Below the pieces are notes generated by a model. It was not told where the DNA came from and made no database searches. It worked only from the letters and a program-made list of their open reading frames with translations. A program made the translations under genes and the position numbers. Positions 1-8,336 of a DNA stretch of 56,397 bases are shown here, piece by piece (position 1 is the first letter of the stretch; each line of letters opens with the position of its first letter). The DNA comes from a bacterium. GTDB lineage: Bacteria > Actinomycetota > Acidimicrobiia > Spongiisociales > ZC4RG35. Location: positions 1-56,397 of the forward strand of contig JAHEDH010000004.1 of NCBI GenBank assembly GCA_024641285.1. Direction: 5' to 3'.

Positions 1-22
1 CGTCCAGGCTGGAGGATTGGGA

Positions 23-811
23 ATGGTCAACGCCGCGACGTTCAACGCGCCCAACTGGGTCGATCTGTCGACACCGGATGCGGATGCGAGCATCGATTTC
101 TACCGCGAGCTCCTGGGGTGGGAGTTCAAGACCCAGAAGACCGAGATGGGCGACTATCACGTGGCCTCGGTCGACAGGAGGGATGTCGGCGGGGTGATGG
201 AGCAGTCACCCGAGATGGCCGGAGCGCCGGCGTCCTGGACGGTCTTCTTCAACGTCGAGGACATCGACGAGGTGGTCGACTCCATCGGGGAGGCGGGAGG
301 CCGCGTGCTCGAACCGCCGTTCCCGATCCCGGGAGGCGCCCGGGTGAGCGTGGTGATCGATTCCGTCGGGGCGATGTTCGCGCTCATCTCCGGTGGACCG
401 GTCGCTGATGCCGTGTGGATGTCCGTGCGCCCAGGAGCGGTCTGTTGGGTCGAGACGATGAGCCGCGACGTCGAAGCGTCGCGCCGATTCTACGAGGCGG
501 TGTTCGGCTGGGATGCCTCGACCTCGGATGACGGGTACTCGACCTTCACGCTCGACGGTGAACAGGTGGCCGGGCTGCTGGCGATGCCTCCGATGGTGCC
601 TGACGAAGCGCCATCCCACTGGGCCGTGTACTTCGCGGTTGCCGATTGCGAGGTCACCCAGCGCGCAGCGGTGGATCTGGGCGGGAGCGTGCTCGTCGAG
701 ACGAGGCCCGTGGAGATCGGCCGCTTCGCCGTACTGGAGGATCCCGCCGGAGCCACGTTCGACATCATGGACTTCTCGGATGCCTCCATGGGCCATCCGA
801 TCACGGTCTGA
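23..811 (+). CDS. VOC (glyoxalase/bleomycin-resistance) family protein, two domains
   Basis: A 262-residue protein with two tandem VOC modules, about residues 5-125 and 135-255. Each opens with a 'DVEASxxFYxxVFGW'-like segment and closes with a 'DPAGATF'-like strand, as in two-domain glyoxalase-like proteins of actinomycetes. The fold usually supports metal-dependent isomerase, dioxygenase or resistance functions. The substrate cannot be read from sequence. GGAGG at 11-15 lies 7 nt before ATG 23; an in-frame TTG at 17 would be only 1 nt from it, so ATG 23 is preferred. The upstream neighbour is outside the window. Confidence 0.85.
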   Translation: MVNAATFNAPNWVDLSTPDADASIDFYRELLGWEFKTQKTEMGDYHVASVDRRDVGGVMEQSPEMAGAPASWTVFFNVEDIDEVVDSIGEAGGRVLEPPFPIPGGARVSVVIDSVGAMFALISGGPVADAVWMSVRPGAVCWVETMSRDVEASRRFYEAVFGWDASTSDDGYSTFTLDGEQVAGLLAMPPMVPDEAPSHWAVYFAVADCEVTQRAAVDLGGSVLVETRPVEIGRFAVLEDPAGATFDIMDFSDASMGHPITV

Positions 812-835
812 GGATGGAACATTCCATTCAGCTGA

Positions 836-1057
836 TCAGCTGGAGTCGCCCGGACTCGCCGCGTCGCCGGAAGGCGGGCGTCGCTCGGCCGCCAGGCGTC
901 TCCGCTCGTTCCAAAAGCCGGCGACACCGCCGATCGTTCCGAACAAGAGAACCGTCCACGCGTTCGACGGACTCGACAGAGCGGTGACGACGGCACCCAG
1001 GAGCCCTCCTGCCAATGCGCCGACCCTCAGGCCGTTGATGGGATCGTGAACTGCCAT
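836..1057 (-). CDS. small two-helix membrane protein, unknown function
   Basis: A 73-residue hypothetical protein. Two glycine/alanine-rich hydrophobic stretches (about residues 13-30 and 34-51, the second containing 'LLFGTIGGVAGFW') are followed by a charged tail with RRR and RR pairs, suggesting a helical hairpin with a cytoplasmic tail. ATG 1057 is chosen because it directly precedes the coherent 'AVHDPINGLR' segment; a GTG at 1093 would add 12 residues of unclear coding quality. No strong ribosome binding site is visible. It lies tail to tail with the VOC gene, 24 bp apart. I do not recognise the family. Confidence 0.5.
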   Translation of the reverse strand: MAVHDPINGLRVGALAGGLLGAVVTALSSPSNAWTVLLFGTIGGVAGFWNERRRLAAERRPPSGDAASPGDSS

Positions 1058-1115
1058 GGCCCCAGCCTGGCGTATCGCAATCGTGACCTCCACGTCTGAA
1101 GGTCACAACGATGCT

Positions 1116-1853
1116 TCATGACAATTGGGCGATCGCTTGTCGTACGACGAGGTCTGGATGCTCGCGTTGGATGCTGTGCCCGGTCCCATCGAGCTTCCGA
1201 TACGTGACTCGTGCGTTGTCGATCAGGCTCATCGAATCGGGGTGAAACAGCGCACCGCATCGGGGATCACTGCCGAGGATCGTCGTCGTAACGGACAGAC
1301 CTTCGAGCTTGGGGAGGTGATGGTACGGGACGTTGTCACGGAGGCATCGCTCGACGACGTACGGGCTGGTCGCTCTGGCGCCGACGGCCTTGTGGAAGCA
1401 GTCCTCGCGATCCCAGGCCGGATGCAGCACCCGGATCGACTCGGAAGTCGCTCCGGGATCCAGTTCCGCAAGGAGATCGGACACGAGCCCGTCGAACGCG
1501 CTGTCGGGTACGTCCATCAGCGGGTCCAAGAGCAGGAGGTGTTCGCACCGATCCGGCTCCCGTGCATACTCGGTGGCGACCAGGCCGCCGAGGCTGTGCC
1601 CGACGACGAGGTCCCAGCCGGATCCGACAGGCGTCAGGTCCGCTGCCATGTCGGCGAAACGGTATCGGGTCGTCGATGGCGAGAGCCCGTGGCCGCGCAG
1701 ATCGGGTGCAACGACATGACAACCCCGATCTGCCAGGTCCGATGCGACCCGCCACCACATTCCCGAGTACGAGGAGAGGCCGTGTACCAGGAGCACCCGT
1801 GGTCCCCGTCCCGGGCGTCCCCACGAGCGGATGAACGGTGTGATCGAGGTCAT
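1116..1853 (-). CDS. alpha/beta hydrolase
   Basis: A 245-residue single-domain alpha/beta hydrolase. The oxyanion-hole motif 'VHGLSS' is at residues 23-28, the nucleophile elbow GHSLGG at 85-90 (Ser87), a candidate acid Asp at 196 and the catalytic His at 226 in 'GTGHSIQ'. Length and motif order fit small esterases, lactonases or MhpC/BioH-like C-C hydrolases; the substrate is unknown. A TACGCT box at 1860-1865 lies 6 nt upstream of ATG 1853, so the mRNA is probably leaderless. The gene is the last on the minus strand before the SLH protein gene, also minus, 43 bp away. Confidence 0.85.
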   Translation of the reverse strand: MTSITPFIRSWGRPGRGPRVLLVHGLSSYSGMWWRVASDLADRGCHVVAPDLRGHGLSPSTTRYRFADMAADLTPVGSGWDLVVGHSLGGLVATEYAREPDRCEHLLLLDPLMDVPDSAFDGLVSDLLAELDPGATSESIRVLHPAWDREDCFHKAVGARATSPYVVERCLRDNVPYHHLPKLEGLSVTTTILGSDPRCGALFHPDSMSLIDNARVTYRKLDGTGHSIQREHPDLVVRQAIAQLS

Positions 1854-1896
1854 GGATCGAGCGTAGATGGCGGGCGGTCCACCATCGACGCCGGCG

Positions 1897-3321
1897 TCAC
1901 TCGATGATGGAATTCACCACCGTCGGTGGCGCTGCGGCGAGCACGAAGATCCCCGGGAAGCCCCGCGTCTCGAAACCGAGGCTCGGGTTCGAGCGGAGCA
2001 CCGAGTCCGTGATCGACATGGTTCCGGTGCGGTTGTTGCTCACGAAGAACACCGCTCCCCCACCCTCGTTTGCGATGTTGTCGTTGACTGCAGTCGCCAC
2101 GAGCTGCAGCGTCATGGCATTGCCGTCGAGGTAGATGCCGCCACCATTGCCGCCGCCGGGGGTGGCGGAGCGTGCCGGGTTCGCCCCGATGCCGACGGCC
2201 GCATTGTGCGAGAACAGCGAGTTGATCATCACCCACGAGACGCCAATGCTGCTGGTCCCGCCGCCGTTCGAGCACACGTTGCCGAGTCCCTCTCTGCCAC
2301 CAAAGGTCGAGTTCACCACATAGACCGGCAGGCCTTGATACTGGGACAGGACTCGGAGGGCACCTCCGCCGACGTCGGGACCGGTCTGGTCGCATCGATT
2401 CGAGAAGAACCGGGAGTTGACCACCCGGACTCTGCCACCCCGAACGAAGACGGCCCCGCCGCCCCCGCCATCGATCGTTTCGCCGTCGGCGTTACCATCG
2501 ACGAACGTCAGATTCTGCAACACCAGCCGCGGGTGATCCTGGTCGTCGCAGCGAGGCGTGGTCCAGACCAGTGACTGGTCGCACGTGTTCATGTAGAGGA
2601 CTCTGCGCTCCCCCATTCCACTCAGGGTGACGAGACCGCCCCCATCGATCACGATGTCTGGGTTCGCATCGTTGAACACCTTCGCGGTCTCGGTCATGAG
2701 GATCGTGACCGGGTCGGGTCCGCAATCGAAGGTGATCACTCCACCCTGTGCCACTGCCGATACGAGCGCAGATGCGGTACACGAGGCCGGCGTCCCGGAT
2801 CCGACGACCGTCGTCGGTTGCGAGCTGTCAGCTGCCCGAGCCTCGGGGGGGACCACGGCGTTGCCTCCCGGGTTCCCGGCTGGTGGCAGCGGGCGGGGCG
2901 CGACGGGAACCGGCGTGAGACCGAGGGCGCGCGTGATGAAGGTCGCCATCTGACCGCGGGTGACCACGTCGTTCGGGCAGTAGGTGGTCGGCCCGCATCC
3001 GGTGGTGATCCCGGCTGCGTACAGGCGATCGATCTCGGCGGTGAACGCCCCGGCAGTGTCGGTGAAGGGGGCCGACGAGGCAGTCGGGAGACCGAGCGCC
3101 CGGTCGAGGAACGCCGCCATCTGACCGCGGTCGACTGCGTCGTTCGGACAGAAACGCTCGACGGCGCATCCGTTGGTGATCCCGGCGACCACCAATGCCT
3201 CGATGTTCGATTCATGCGGGCTGCCGTCGTCGTCGACGAAGCTGCCGCCCGGTTCGAGGGCCGCGAGTGGCACTCCCAGCAGCATCAATGCGATGCCGAG
3301 CGCTGCGAACTTCCCCTTCAC
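1897..3321 (-). CDS. secreted surface protein: two SLH repeats plus right-handed beta-helix
   Basis: A 474-residue exported protein. A signal peptide (about residues 1-22, hydrophobic core 'LGIALMLLGVPLAAL') precedes two S-layer-homology repeats (about 28-75 and 83-130). Each has a cysteine-containing 'AAGITTGCGPTTYCPND' type core and ends 'RGQMATFITRALGL' or similar. A Pro-rich linker follows, then a long region of short Asn/Gly-rich strands ('VVNSRFFSN', 'MINSLFSHN', 'LQLVATAVNDN') typical of pectin-lyase-like parallel beta-helices. It is probably cell-wall anchored and may bind or cut polysaccharide. GTG 3321 is chosen because TAGCTT at 3329-3334 lies 7 nt upstream; a TTG at 3330 would overlap that box. 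Confidence 0.8.
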   Translation of the reverse strand: MKGKFAALGIALMLLGVPLAALEPGGSFVDDDGSPHESNIEALVVAGITNGCAVERFCPNDAVDRGQMAAFLDRALGLPTASSAPFTDTAGAFTAEIDRLYAAGITTGCGPTTYCPNDVVTRGQMATFITRALGLTPVPVAPRPLPPAGNPGGNAVVPPEARAADSSQPTTVVGSGTPASCTASALVSAVAQGGVITFDCGPDPVTILMTETAKVFNDANPDIVIDGGGLVTLSGMGERRVLYMNTCDQSLVWTTPRCDDQDHPRLVLQNLTFVDGNADGETIDGGGGGAVFVRGGRVRVVNSRFFSNRCDQTGPDVGGGALRVLSQYQGLPVYVVNSTFGGREGLGNVCSNGGGTSSIGVSWVMINSLFSHNAAVGIGANPARSATPGGGNGGGIYLDGNAMTLQLVATAVNDNIANEGGGAVFFVSNNRTGTMSITDSVLRSNPSLGFETRGFPGIFVLAAAPPTVVNSIIE

Positions 3322-3450
3322 CGGAAACAAGCTACCGCCCGGACCGGCGTTGTCCAGCCACTACCACCAGGTCGTCTGTTGAGGTTCCCTCGAGAAGCAC
3401 ATAGTTGGTACGCTTGGGGAGAACCTGTTGCCGAGCCGAAGAGATGCGAG

Positions 3451-4572
3451 ATGCAGATCGAGACCTCACCGTTCGTGTTCGACGGACCGGCTCCTCCCGA
3501 CGACGTCGTCGGAAGGTCGACGGAGATCGCCGCGCTGACGGATCGGGCGATGCACGGCCGGTTCGTCCTGCTCTATGCACCGAGGCGGTACGGCAAGACG
3601 TCCCTGATCCACCGGATCCGTCGTGATGCGTCCGCCACCAACGAGCTGGCGGTGCTCTTGGTCGACTTTCTCGGCGTACAGACGATCGACGACATGGCGA
3701 ACCGGATCGGCCAGTCGTTCCGCTCGATGCCCGACTCGAGGTTCGCATCGGCGCTGCGGCGCAGGGCCGGTCGGCATCCGGAGCTGTCGGCGCAGCTCGG
3801 GGTGGGTCCGGCGTCGCTGAGAGTGCGCAAACCCGAGCGCGATGCTCCGCATCTCCTGGAGGATCTGCTGAGACTCCCCTACGCCGTGGCCGAGGACATC
3901 GAACGACGCTGCCTGGTCGTGATGGACGAGTTCCAGGCGGTGGCCGATGTGCCGAACGCCGAAGCCCTCATCCGAGCGACGATCCAACACCAGCGCGACC
4001 GCCTGTCCTACCTGTTCGCAGGATCCGAGCAATCGGTGCTCACGACCATCTTCGGGTCCCAGGCGGCACCGCTCTACGGTCAGGCAGAGCAGTTCCGGCT
4101 CGGGCGCCTCAAGAACGACGACATCGCCGATCTGGTCGAGTCGAAATTCGAGAGCACCGGCCGGACCATTGGCACCGCCCTTCCCTACCTGCTCGACACC
4201 GCTCGCGGCCATCCCCAGCGGGCCGCCTTCCTTGCTCATCATCTCTGGGAGGAGACCGATCCGGGAGGCTCCGCCGGGGATGACACCTGGACGCGAGCGT
4301 TCGAAGCTGCCATGCGAAGGAGCAAGCACGAGTTCATCGCCGTCGAAGCCGGACTCGAGCCCGGCCAGCGCAAGATGGCCCGACTGCTGGCATGGGGCGA
4401 GCCTCCCTACGGAGCGTCGGCCGGAAGACTCGGCCTGCCGAAAGGCACGGCGACCAAGGCGATTGCCGCACTGGAGCGCCGCAGCCTGGCATGGCGTCCG
4501 TACGAAGAGGACCTCGAGCTGGTCGATCCGTTGTTCGCCGCCTGGATCCGGGAACGCGACCCGCGACCGTGA
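3451..4572 (+). CDS. STAND/archaeal-type AAA ATPase
   Basis: A 373-residue P-loop ATPase. Walker A is 'APRRYGKTS' at about residues 43-51, preceded by the typical 'VGRSTEIAAL' entry motif. Walker B is 'CLVVMDEFQ' at 154-162. The C-terminal third reads as winged-helix-like DNA-binding or lid elements ('GLPKGTATKAIAALERRSL'). This layout matches the archaeal ATPase/MNS class of STAND proteins, whose members are often sensors or defence and signalling switches; the specific role is unknown. AAGAG at 3439-3443 sits 7 nt before ATG 3451, and a TACGCT -10 candidate lies at 3409-3414. It is divergent from the SLH surface protein gene. Confidence 0.8.
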   Translation: MQIETSPFVFDGPAPPDDVVGRSTEIAALTDRAMHGRFVLLYAPRRYGKTSLIHRIRRDASATNELAVLLVDFLGVQTIDDMANRIGQSFRSMPDSRFASALRRRAGRHPELSAQLGVGPASLRVRKPERDAPHLLEDLLRLPYAVAEDIERRCLVVMDEFQAVADVPNAEALIRATIQHQRDRLSYLFAGSEQSVLTTIFGSQAAPLYGQAEQFRLGRLKNDDIADLVESKFESTGRTIGTALPYLLDTARGHPQRAAFLAHHLWEETDPGGSAGDDTWTRAFEAAMRRSKHEFIAVEAGLEPGQRKMARLLAWGEPPYGASAGRLGLPKGTATKAIAALERRSLAWRPYEEDLELVDPLFAAWIRERDPRP

Positions 4573-4582
4573 TCCGCCCGCC

Positions 4583-5659
4583 TCAGTCCGTCTGGGCGGG
4601 TCGGAACCGACGAAGGCCACCGACCTCGTCGATCCTCCTCCGAGCGACGGCGATCGCTGCGTCGTTCGGTGTGATCTGCTCACGGTCGGCCAGATCCAGG
4701 ATCGTCGCCGTCGCCTGCTCGATCGCATCGATTCGGTGATTCGCTCCGGCCTCGGTGTATCCCCGTAGTTCCTGGCTGACGTTGATGAGGCCTCCGGCAT
4801 TCACGACGAAGTCGGGCACGTAGAGAATGCCCGCATCGGCGAGCCTGTCTGCGTCGGCGTCGGTGGAGAGTTGGTTGTTGGCCGAGCCCATGATCGCAGC
4901 GCATGTCAAAGCAGGAATCGTCTCCCGGTTGATCGCTGCACCGAGCGCACAAGGCGACAGCACGTCGCAGTCCACCGAGAGGATCTCGTCGAACGGGACG
5001 GACTTCACGCCCAGATCCCGCACGGCGCGATCGACCGCGGACTCATCGATGTCGGCGACGATGACCTCGGCCCTCGCTTCGGTGAGCAGACGCGCGTAGG
5101 CGTAGCCGACCTTGCCCACACCCTGGATCGCCACACGAAGCCCGAGCAACTCCCGGTCTCCCCGCAGCCGCTGTGCCACCGCTCTGAGAGCAGCAATCAG
5201 CCCTCGCGCCGTCGCCGGCGAAGGATCGCCGGAGCCACCCTCCGACAGGGGCGTTCCGAAGCTCCAGCGAGTCTCTCGACGGATCGATTCCATGTCTGCT
5301 GTGGTCGTTCCGACGTCTTCGGCAGTGATGTAGCGCCCGCCCAGTGAATCGACGACCTGTCCGTATGCGCGCCACAGTCGCTCGCTCTTGACCGTCTTCG
5401 GATCGCCGATGATCACAGCCTTGCCGCCGCCGAGGTCGAGCCCGGATGCCGCAGCCTTCAGCGTCATCCCCCTCGACAGGCGGAGAACGTCGGCGAGTGC
5501 GTCTTCTTCGCTCGGATAGGGGTAGAGCCGAGTACCGCCCAGCGCCGGGCCAAGGGCCGTGGAGTGGATTGCGATGATCGCCCGCAGTCCGCTGGTGGGA
5601 TCGCCGGCGAAGACGACCTCTTCGTGGTCGTCGTAGTGGACCGATTCAAAGATGCTCAA
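4583..5659 (-). CDS. Leu/Val/Phe-type amino acid dehydrogenase
   Basis: A 358-residue NAD-dependent branched-chain amino acid dehydrogenase (leucine or valine dehydrogenase; the family also includes phenylalanine dehydrogenase). It catalyses oxidative deamination to the 2-oxo acid. The catalytic segment 'GLDLGGGKAVIIGDP' holds the conserved Lys, and the Rossmann motif GVGKVG appears in 'AIQGVGKVGYAYA'. A TTG start at 5659 is chosen because AGGAGG lies 7 nt before it; the in-frame GTG two codons earlier is too close and the ATG further upstream is unsupported. A TATGGT -10 candidate lies upstream. HMG-CoA lyase at 49.7 kb could act later in leucine breakdown. It converges with the ATPase gene 10 bp away. 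Confidence 0.9.
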   Translation of the reverse strand: MSIFESVHYDDHEEVVFAGDPTSGLRAIIAIHSTALGPALGGTRLYPYPSEEDALADVLRLSRGMTLKAAASGLDLGGGKAVIIGDPKTVKSERLWRAYGQVVDSLGGRYITAEDVGTTTADMESIRRETRWSFGTPLSEGGSGDPSPATARGLIAALRAVAQRLRGDRELLGLRVAIQGVGKVGYAYARLLTEARAEVIVADIDESAVDRAVRDLGVKSVPFDEILSVDCDVLSPCALGAAINRETIPALTCAAIMGSANNQLSTDADADRLADAGILYVPDFVVNAGGLINVSQELRGYTEAGANHRIDAIEQATATILDLADREQITPNDAAIAVARRRIDEVGGLRRFRPAQTD

Positions 5660-5824
5660 TCGCACACCTCCTGCGTAGACCATACGCTCGGTCTGGTTGA
5701 CACCCCAGAGACATTGGACCCTGGTCGTCTTCCACAGGTCCACACGGCCGACGTCGGAAGAGACGGAGCTCACAGCGGCGGGAAGGTCGGTAGTGTCCGC
5801 ACGACCAGCCAGAAAGGACGGCTC

Positions 5825-5935
5825 GTGACCACTCCCCGGGACGCGATCGGCACAGGCGCGCAGCGAAGCAACGCGCGCCATGGCGTCGCAGAACGCCGCC
5901 GTCCGGCCGATCCAACGTCGGTGGGTATCAGATGA
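5825..5935 (+). CDS. possible 36-residue leader ORF coupled to the next gene
   Basis: GTG 5825 is preceded by AAAGGA (6 nt spacing) and further upstream by a TAGTGT -10 candidate. The frame runs 36 codons and its TGA overlaps the ATG of the next gene (ATGA at 5932-5935). The peptide is Arg-rich and resembles no family I know. The arrangement suggests a translated leader that couples ribosomes into the downstream gene, which has no ribosome binding site of its own. Alternatively it is an incidental open frame. Confidence 0.4.
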   Translation: MTTPRDAIGTGAQRSNARHGVAERRRPADPTSVGIR

Positions 5936-7101
5936 GCATCTTCAGGCGTCGCAGGGCCGGGTTCGAGCGAGAGGCGATCCGCATCGCCCAGACGGTGCTC
6001 GGCCGGGACGTCGCCGTGGAACAGCATCCGGAGATCGACGCCATCGTCTTCGACGACGTCCAGCTCAACCTCACGAGCCTGCGTGAGCGGTATCGCGAAC
6101 TCGATCCGAGCGAAGCACACGGGTGGCTCGAGGCCGCGCTGACCGAGCTGCTCGTCTCCGAGGACCTCCCCGATCAGCTCGACGATACGACCGCTCTCAT
6201 GCCAGGGCTTCGCCCCCGGTCGTTTGTGGAGGCGCACAGGCTCACGGCTCTCCATCGAGCCGCTCACCTCGAACCACTTGCTGCGAGGCCGTTCACTCAC
6301 GACCTCGTCGTGCCGATTCTGTGGGCTCAGACCCACTCGACGATGTCCCTCCACGAGACCCAACTGGTCGAGTGGGGTCTGAGCCACGAGCGCGCGCTCG
6401 AGATTGCGCTGCTCAACCTGGCGGAGCTCCCCGTGGTCGGCTGGGTGGGTGTCGACGACCGGATCTTTCGCCTGATCGCCGGAGACGAATACGTCTCTGC
6501 CCGCATCCTGACTCCTTCACACTTCGATCGCCTGGCACCGGGTGACGATTTCGTCGTCTGCGTGCCCACCCGCAGCGACCTGTTCGTATCCCGAACCGAA
6601 GACGCGGAGAGCCTCCCCACGCTCTTCGATATCAGTCGCGCTGCAGCCTCCGACGGAGTGCCTGTCTCGCTCCGGCCTCTCCGATTTCTCGCCGGCGCAT
6701 GGTCCGAACTGGAACTCGCGCAGAACCACCCCGCCTATCTGTCATGGCGGACGCTCACCCGTCTCGACGACGCTCGCGAAGCAGACGCCACGCGGCACCT
6801 CCTCCAAGACCTCGTCGGCGGCGACGTCTTCGTCGGCTCGGTGATCGTGCGAGAAGACGACGAGACCGGTGTCGTCGACACGGTTTCGGTGTGGAGCGAA
6901 GGCGTGCCCACGTTGCTCGCGACGGCCGACCTGGTCGCATTCCCGCGTTCCGATCACGACACGGGCTTCGTCACGGCGCCTTGGCGACGCGTCCGATCCG
7001 TGGTTGGACACCGGATGACCGCGACCGATCACTACCCCGAGCGCTGGCTTGTCGAGAGCTTCCCCACAAGCGAAGAATTGGCCGAACTCGTCAATCCGTG
7101 A
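5932..7101 (+). CDS. DUF1444-like protein
   Basis: A 389-residue cytoplasmic protein. The central part ('MSLHETQLVEWGLSHERALE' followed by 'ALLNLAEL') resembles the DUF1444/YtpQ family signature, in which an 'LxxWxLxxxELxxxAxxNL' helix pair follows a region on the presented protein chain. The C-terminal part contains beta-rich segments ('GGDVFVGSVIVREDD') not assignable by eye. Function is unknown. The start is coupled to the 36-codon leader ORF through ATGA overlap. Its 3' end overlaps the convergent channel gene by 11 bp. The assignment rests on pattern similarity only. Confidence 0.65.
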   Translation: MSIFRRRRAGFEREAIRIAQTVLGRDVAVEQHPEIDAIVFDDVQLNLTSLRERYRELDPSEAHGWLEAALTELLVSEDLPDQLDDTTALMPGLRPRSFVEAHRLTALHRAAHLEPLAARPFTHDLVVPILWAQTHSTMSLHETQLVEWGLSHERALEIALLNLAELPVVGWVGVDDRIFRLIAGDEYVSARILTPSHFDRLAPGDDFVVCVPTRSDLFVSRTEDAESLPTLFDISRAAASDGVPVSLRPLRFLAGAWSELELAQNHPAYLSWRTLTRLDDAREADATRHLLQDLVGGDVFVGSVIVREDDETGVVDTVSVWSEGVPTLLATADLVAFPRSDHDTGFVTAPWRRVRSVVGHRMTATDHYPERWLVESFPTSEELAELVNP

Positions 7102-7927
7102 CGAGCGACCCGGTCGCGTGGGTGGGGAGGGGGCTGCCACAGGCGTCGCAGAAACTGGCACTCACGCCATGGACCGCACTCCCACATCCCGGACAGGACA
7201 CGTCACGGTGCCGCGAGCCGGCGACCTCGGCGGAAACGATGCCGGTCGGCACGGCGATCACGCTGTAGCCGGTGATCATGAGAATCGCCGCCAGCACCTG
7301 TCCTACGCCAGTCTGTGGTGCGATGTCCCCGAATCCGACCGTGCTCATCGTCACGATCGACCAGTAGACGCCGCGGAACATCGAGTCGAAGCCGCTGTTG
7401 GCACCTTCGATGAGATACATGGTGGACCCCACGATGATGTTCAGCAGCACCACGGTGACCAGGAAGACTGCGATCTTGCGGGAGCTGGAGCGGAGCGCCC
7501 GAACGAGGTAGTTGGCCTCGCTGAGCCAGCGGGCCATCTTGAACACCCGGAACACCCTGAGGAGCCGGAGCGAGCGGATGACCAGGAGCGATTGGGCGCC
7601 CGGGAGGAGGAAGCTGACGTACACGGGCAGGATCGCGAGAAGGTCGATGACCCCGAAGAAGCTCCGGGCATATCGGGCGGGCCGGTCGACCGTGGTCAGC
7701 CGGGCGATGTATTCCGCCGTGAACAGGAGGGTCACGATCCACTCCAGGACGAGCAGTTGTGTCTCGTACCGGTCGCGGTAGGTCTCGACACTCTCGACCA
7801 TCACCAGCAGGACGCTGAACGCGATGAGGGCGAGCAGCACGACATCGAATGCCTTCGCCGGGCGCGTGTCATGCTCGAAGATGACGTCACGGATGCGAGG
7901 TTTGAGGGTTTGCCAGTCTGAGCGCAT
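7091..7927 (-). CDS. voltage-gated K+ channel with C-terminal zinc ribbon
   Basis: A 278-residue six-helix cation channel. S1 spans about residues 27-45, S2 57-75 and S3 90-108. S4 is the Arg-rich 'RSLRLLRVFRVFKMARW' at 118-134. S5 is at 152-172, the pore helix with filter 'TVGFGD' at 196-201, and S6 at 208-232. The GFGD filter indicates K+ selectivity. The tail adds two Cys pairs (CPGC at 245-248, CDAC at 260-263), a zinc-ribbon or rubredoxin-like knuckle that could sense metal or redox state or hold the tetramer together. TACCCT at 7935-7940 lies 7 nt before ATG 7927, so the gene is probably leaderless. Confidence 0.9.
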   Translation of the reverse strand: MRSDWQTLKPRIRDVIFEHDTRPAKAFDVVLLALIAFSVLLVMVESVETYRDRYETQLLVLEWIVTLLFTAEYIARLTTVDRPARYARSFFGVIDLLAILPVYVSFLLPGAQSLLVIRSLRLLRVFRVFKMARWLSEANYLVRALRSSSRKIAVFLVTVVLLNIIVGSTMYLIEGANSGFDSMFRGVYWSIVTMSTVGFGDIAPQTGVGQVLAAILMITGYSVIAVPTGIVSAEVAGSRHRDVSCPGCGSAVHGVSASFCDACGSPLPTHATGSLVTD

Positions 7928-7993
7928 GGCGGCCAGGGTAGGTTTCGACGTGGCGGGCAGGCCGTCGACGCCCGACCGAAAGGACAAGACATC

Positions 7994-8335
7994 GTGCGAC
8001 CGATTCCCTTCGTCTTCACCACCCACATGCAACGTTCGATCGACTGGTACCGGACCGTGATTCCGCAGGCACGCCTCGTGAGCACGTCGCCGTACTGGTC
8101 GGAGCTGGAGATCGAGGGCTCGATCCTCGCCCTCCACGCTGCCGAGCAGGTGACCTCGGGCGGCGCTTCCGGCATCACCTTTGTGGCCACCGAGAAACTC
8201 GAAGACCTCGTCTCGCGTCTCGATCAGCGCGACATCGAGCCCTTCTCGGGGATCAAGGACGAGCCATTCGGCCGGTCGCTCGTGCTGGAGGATCCGGAGG
8301 GTTTCCGGTTCCAGGTGAACGAGTACGCCGACTAG
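7994..8335 (+). CDS. VOC family protein, single domain
   Basis: A 113-residue glyoxalase/bleomycin-resistance fold protein with 'HMQRSIDWYRTVI' at the start and 'VLEDPEGFRFQVNEY' at the end, the usual first and last VOC motifs. It would need to dimerise to build a metal site. The substrate is unknown. GTG 7994 is preceded by AAAGGA about 9 nt upstream. It is divergent from the channel gene and convergent with aroG, 1 bp apart at the 3' end. Confidence 0.8.
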   Translation: MRPIPFVFTTHMQRSIDWYRTVIPQARLVSTSPYWSELEIEGSILALHAAEQVTSGGASGITFVATEKLEDLVSRLDQRDIEPFSGIKDEPFGRSLVLEDPEGFRFQVNEYAD

Positions 8336-8336
8336 C

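Noticed and set aside
3466-4800. Long minus-strand open frame opposite the ATPase gene
   Set aside because: It mirrors the GC-rich coding frame and has low-complexity Arg/Ser text with no motifs; the ATPase has Walker motifs.
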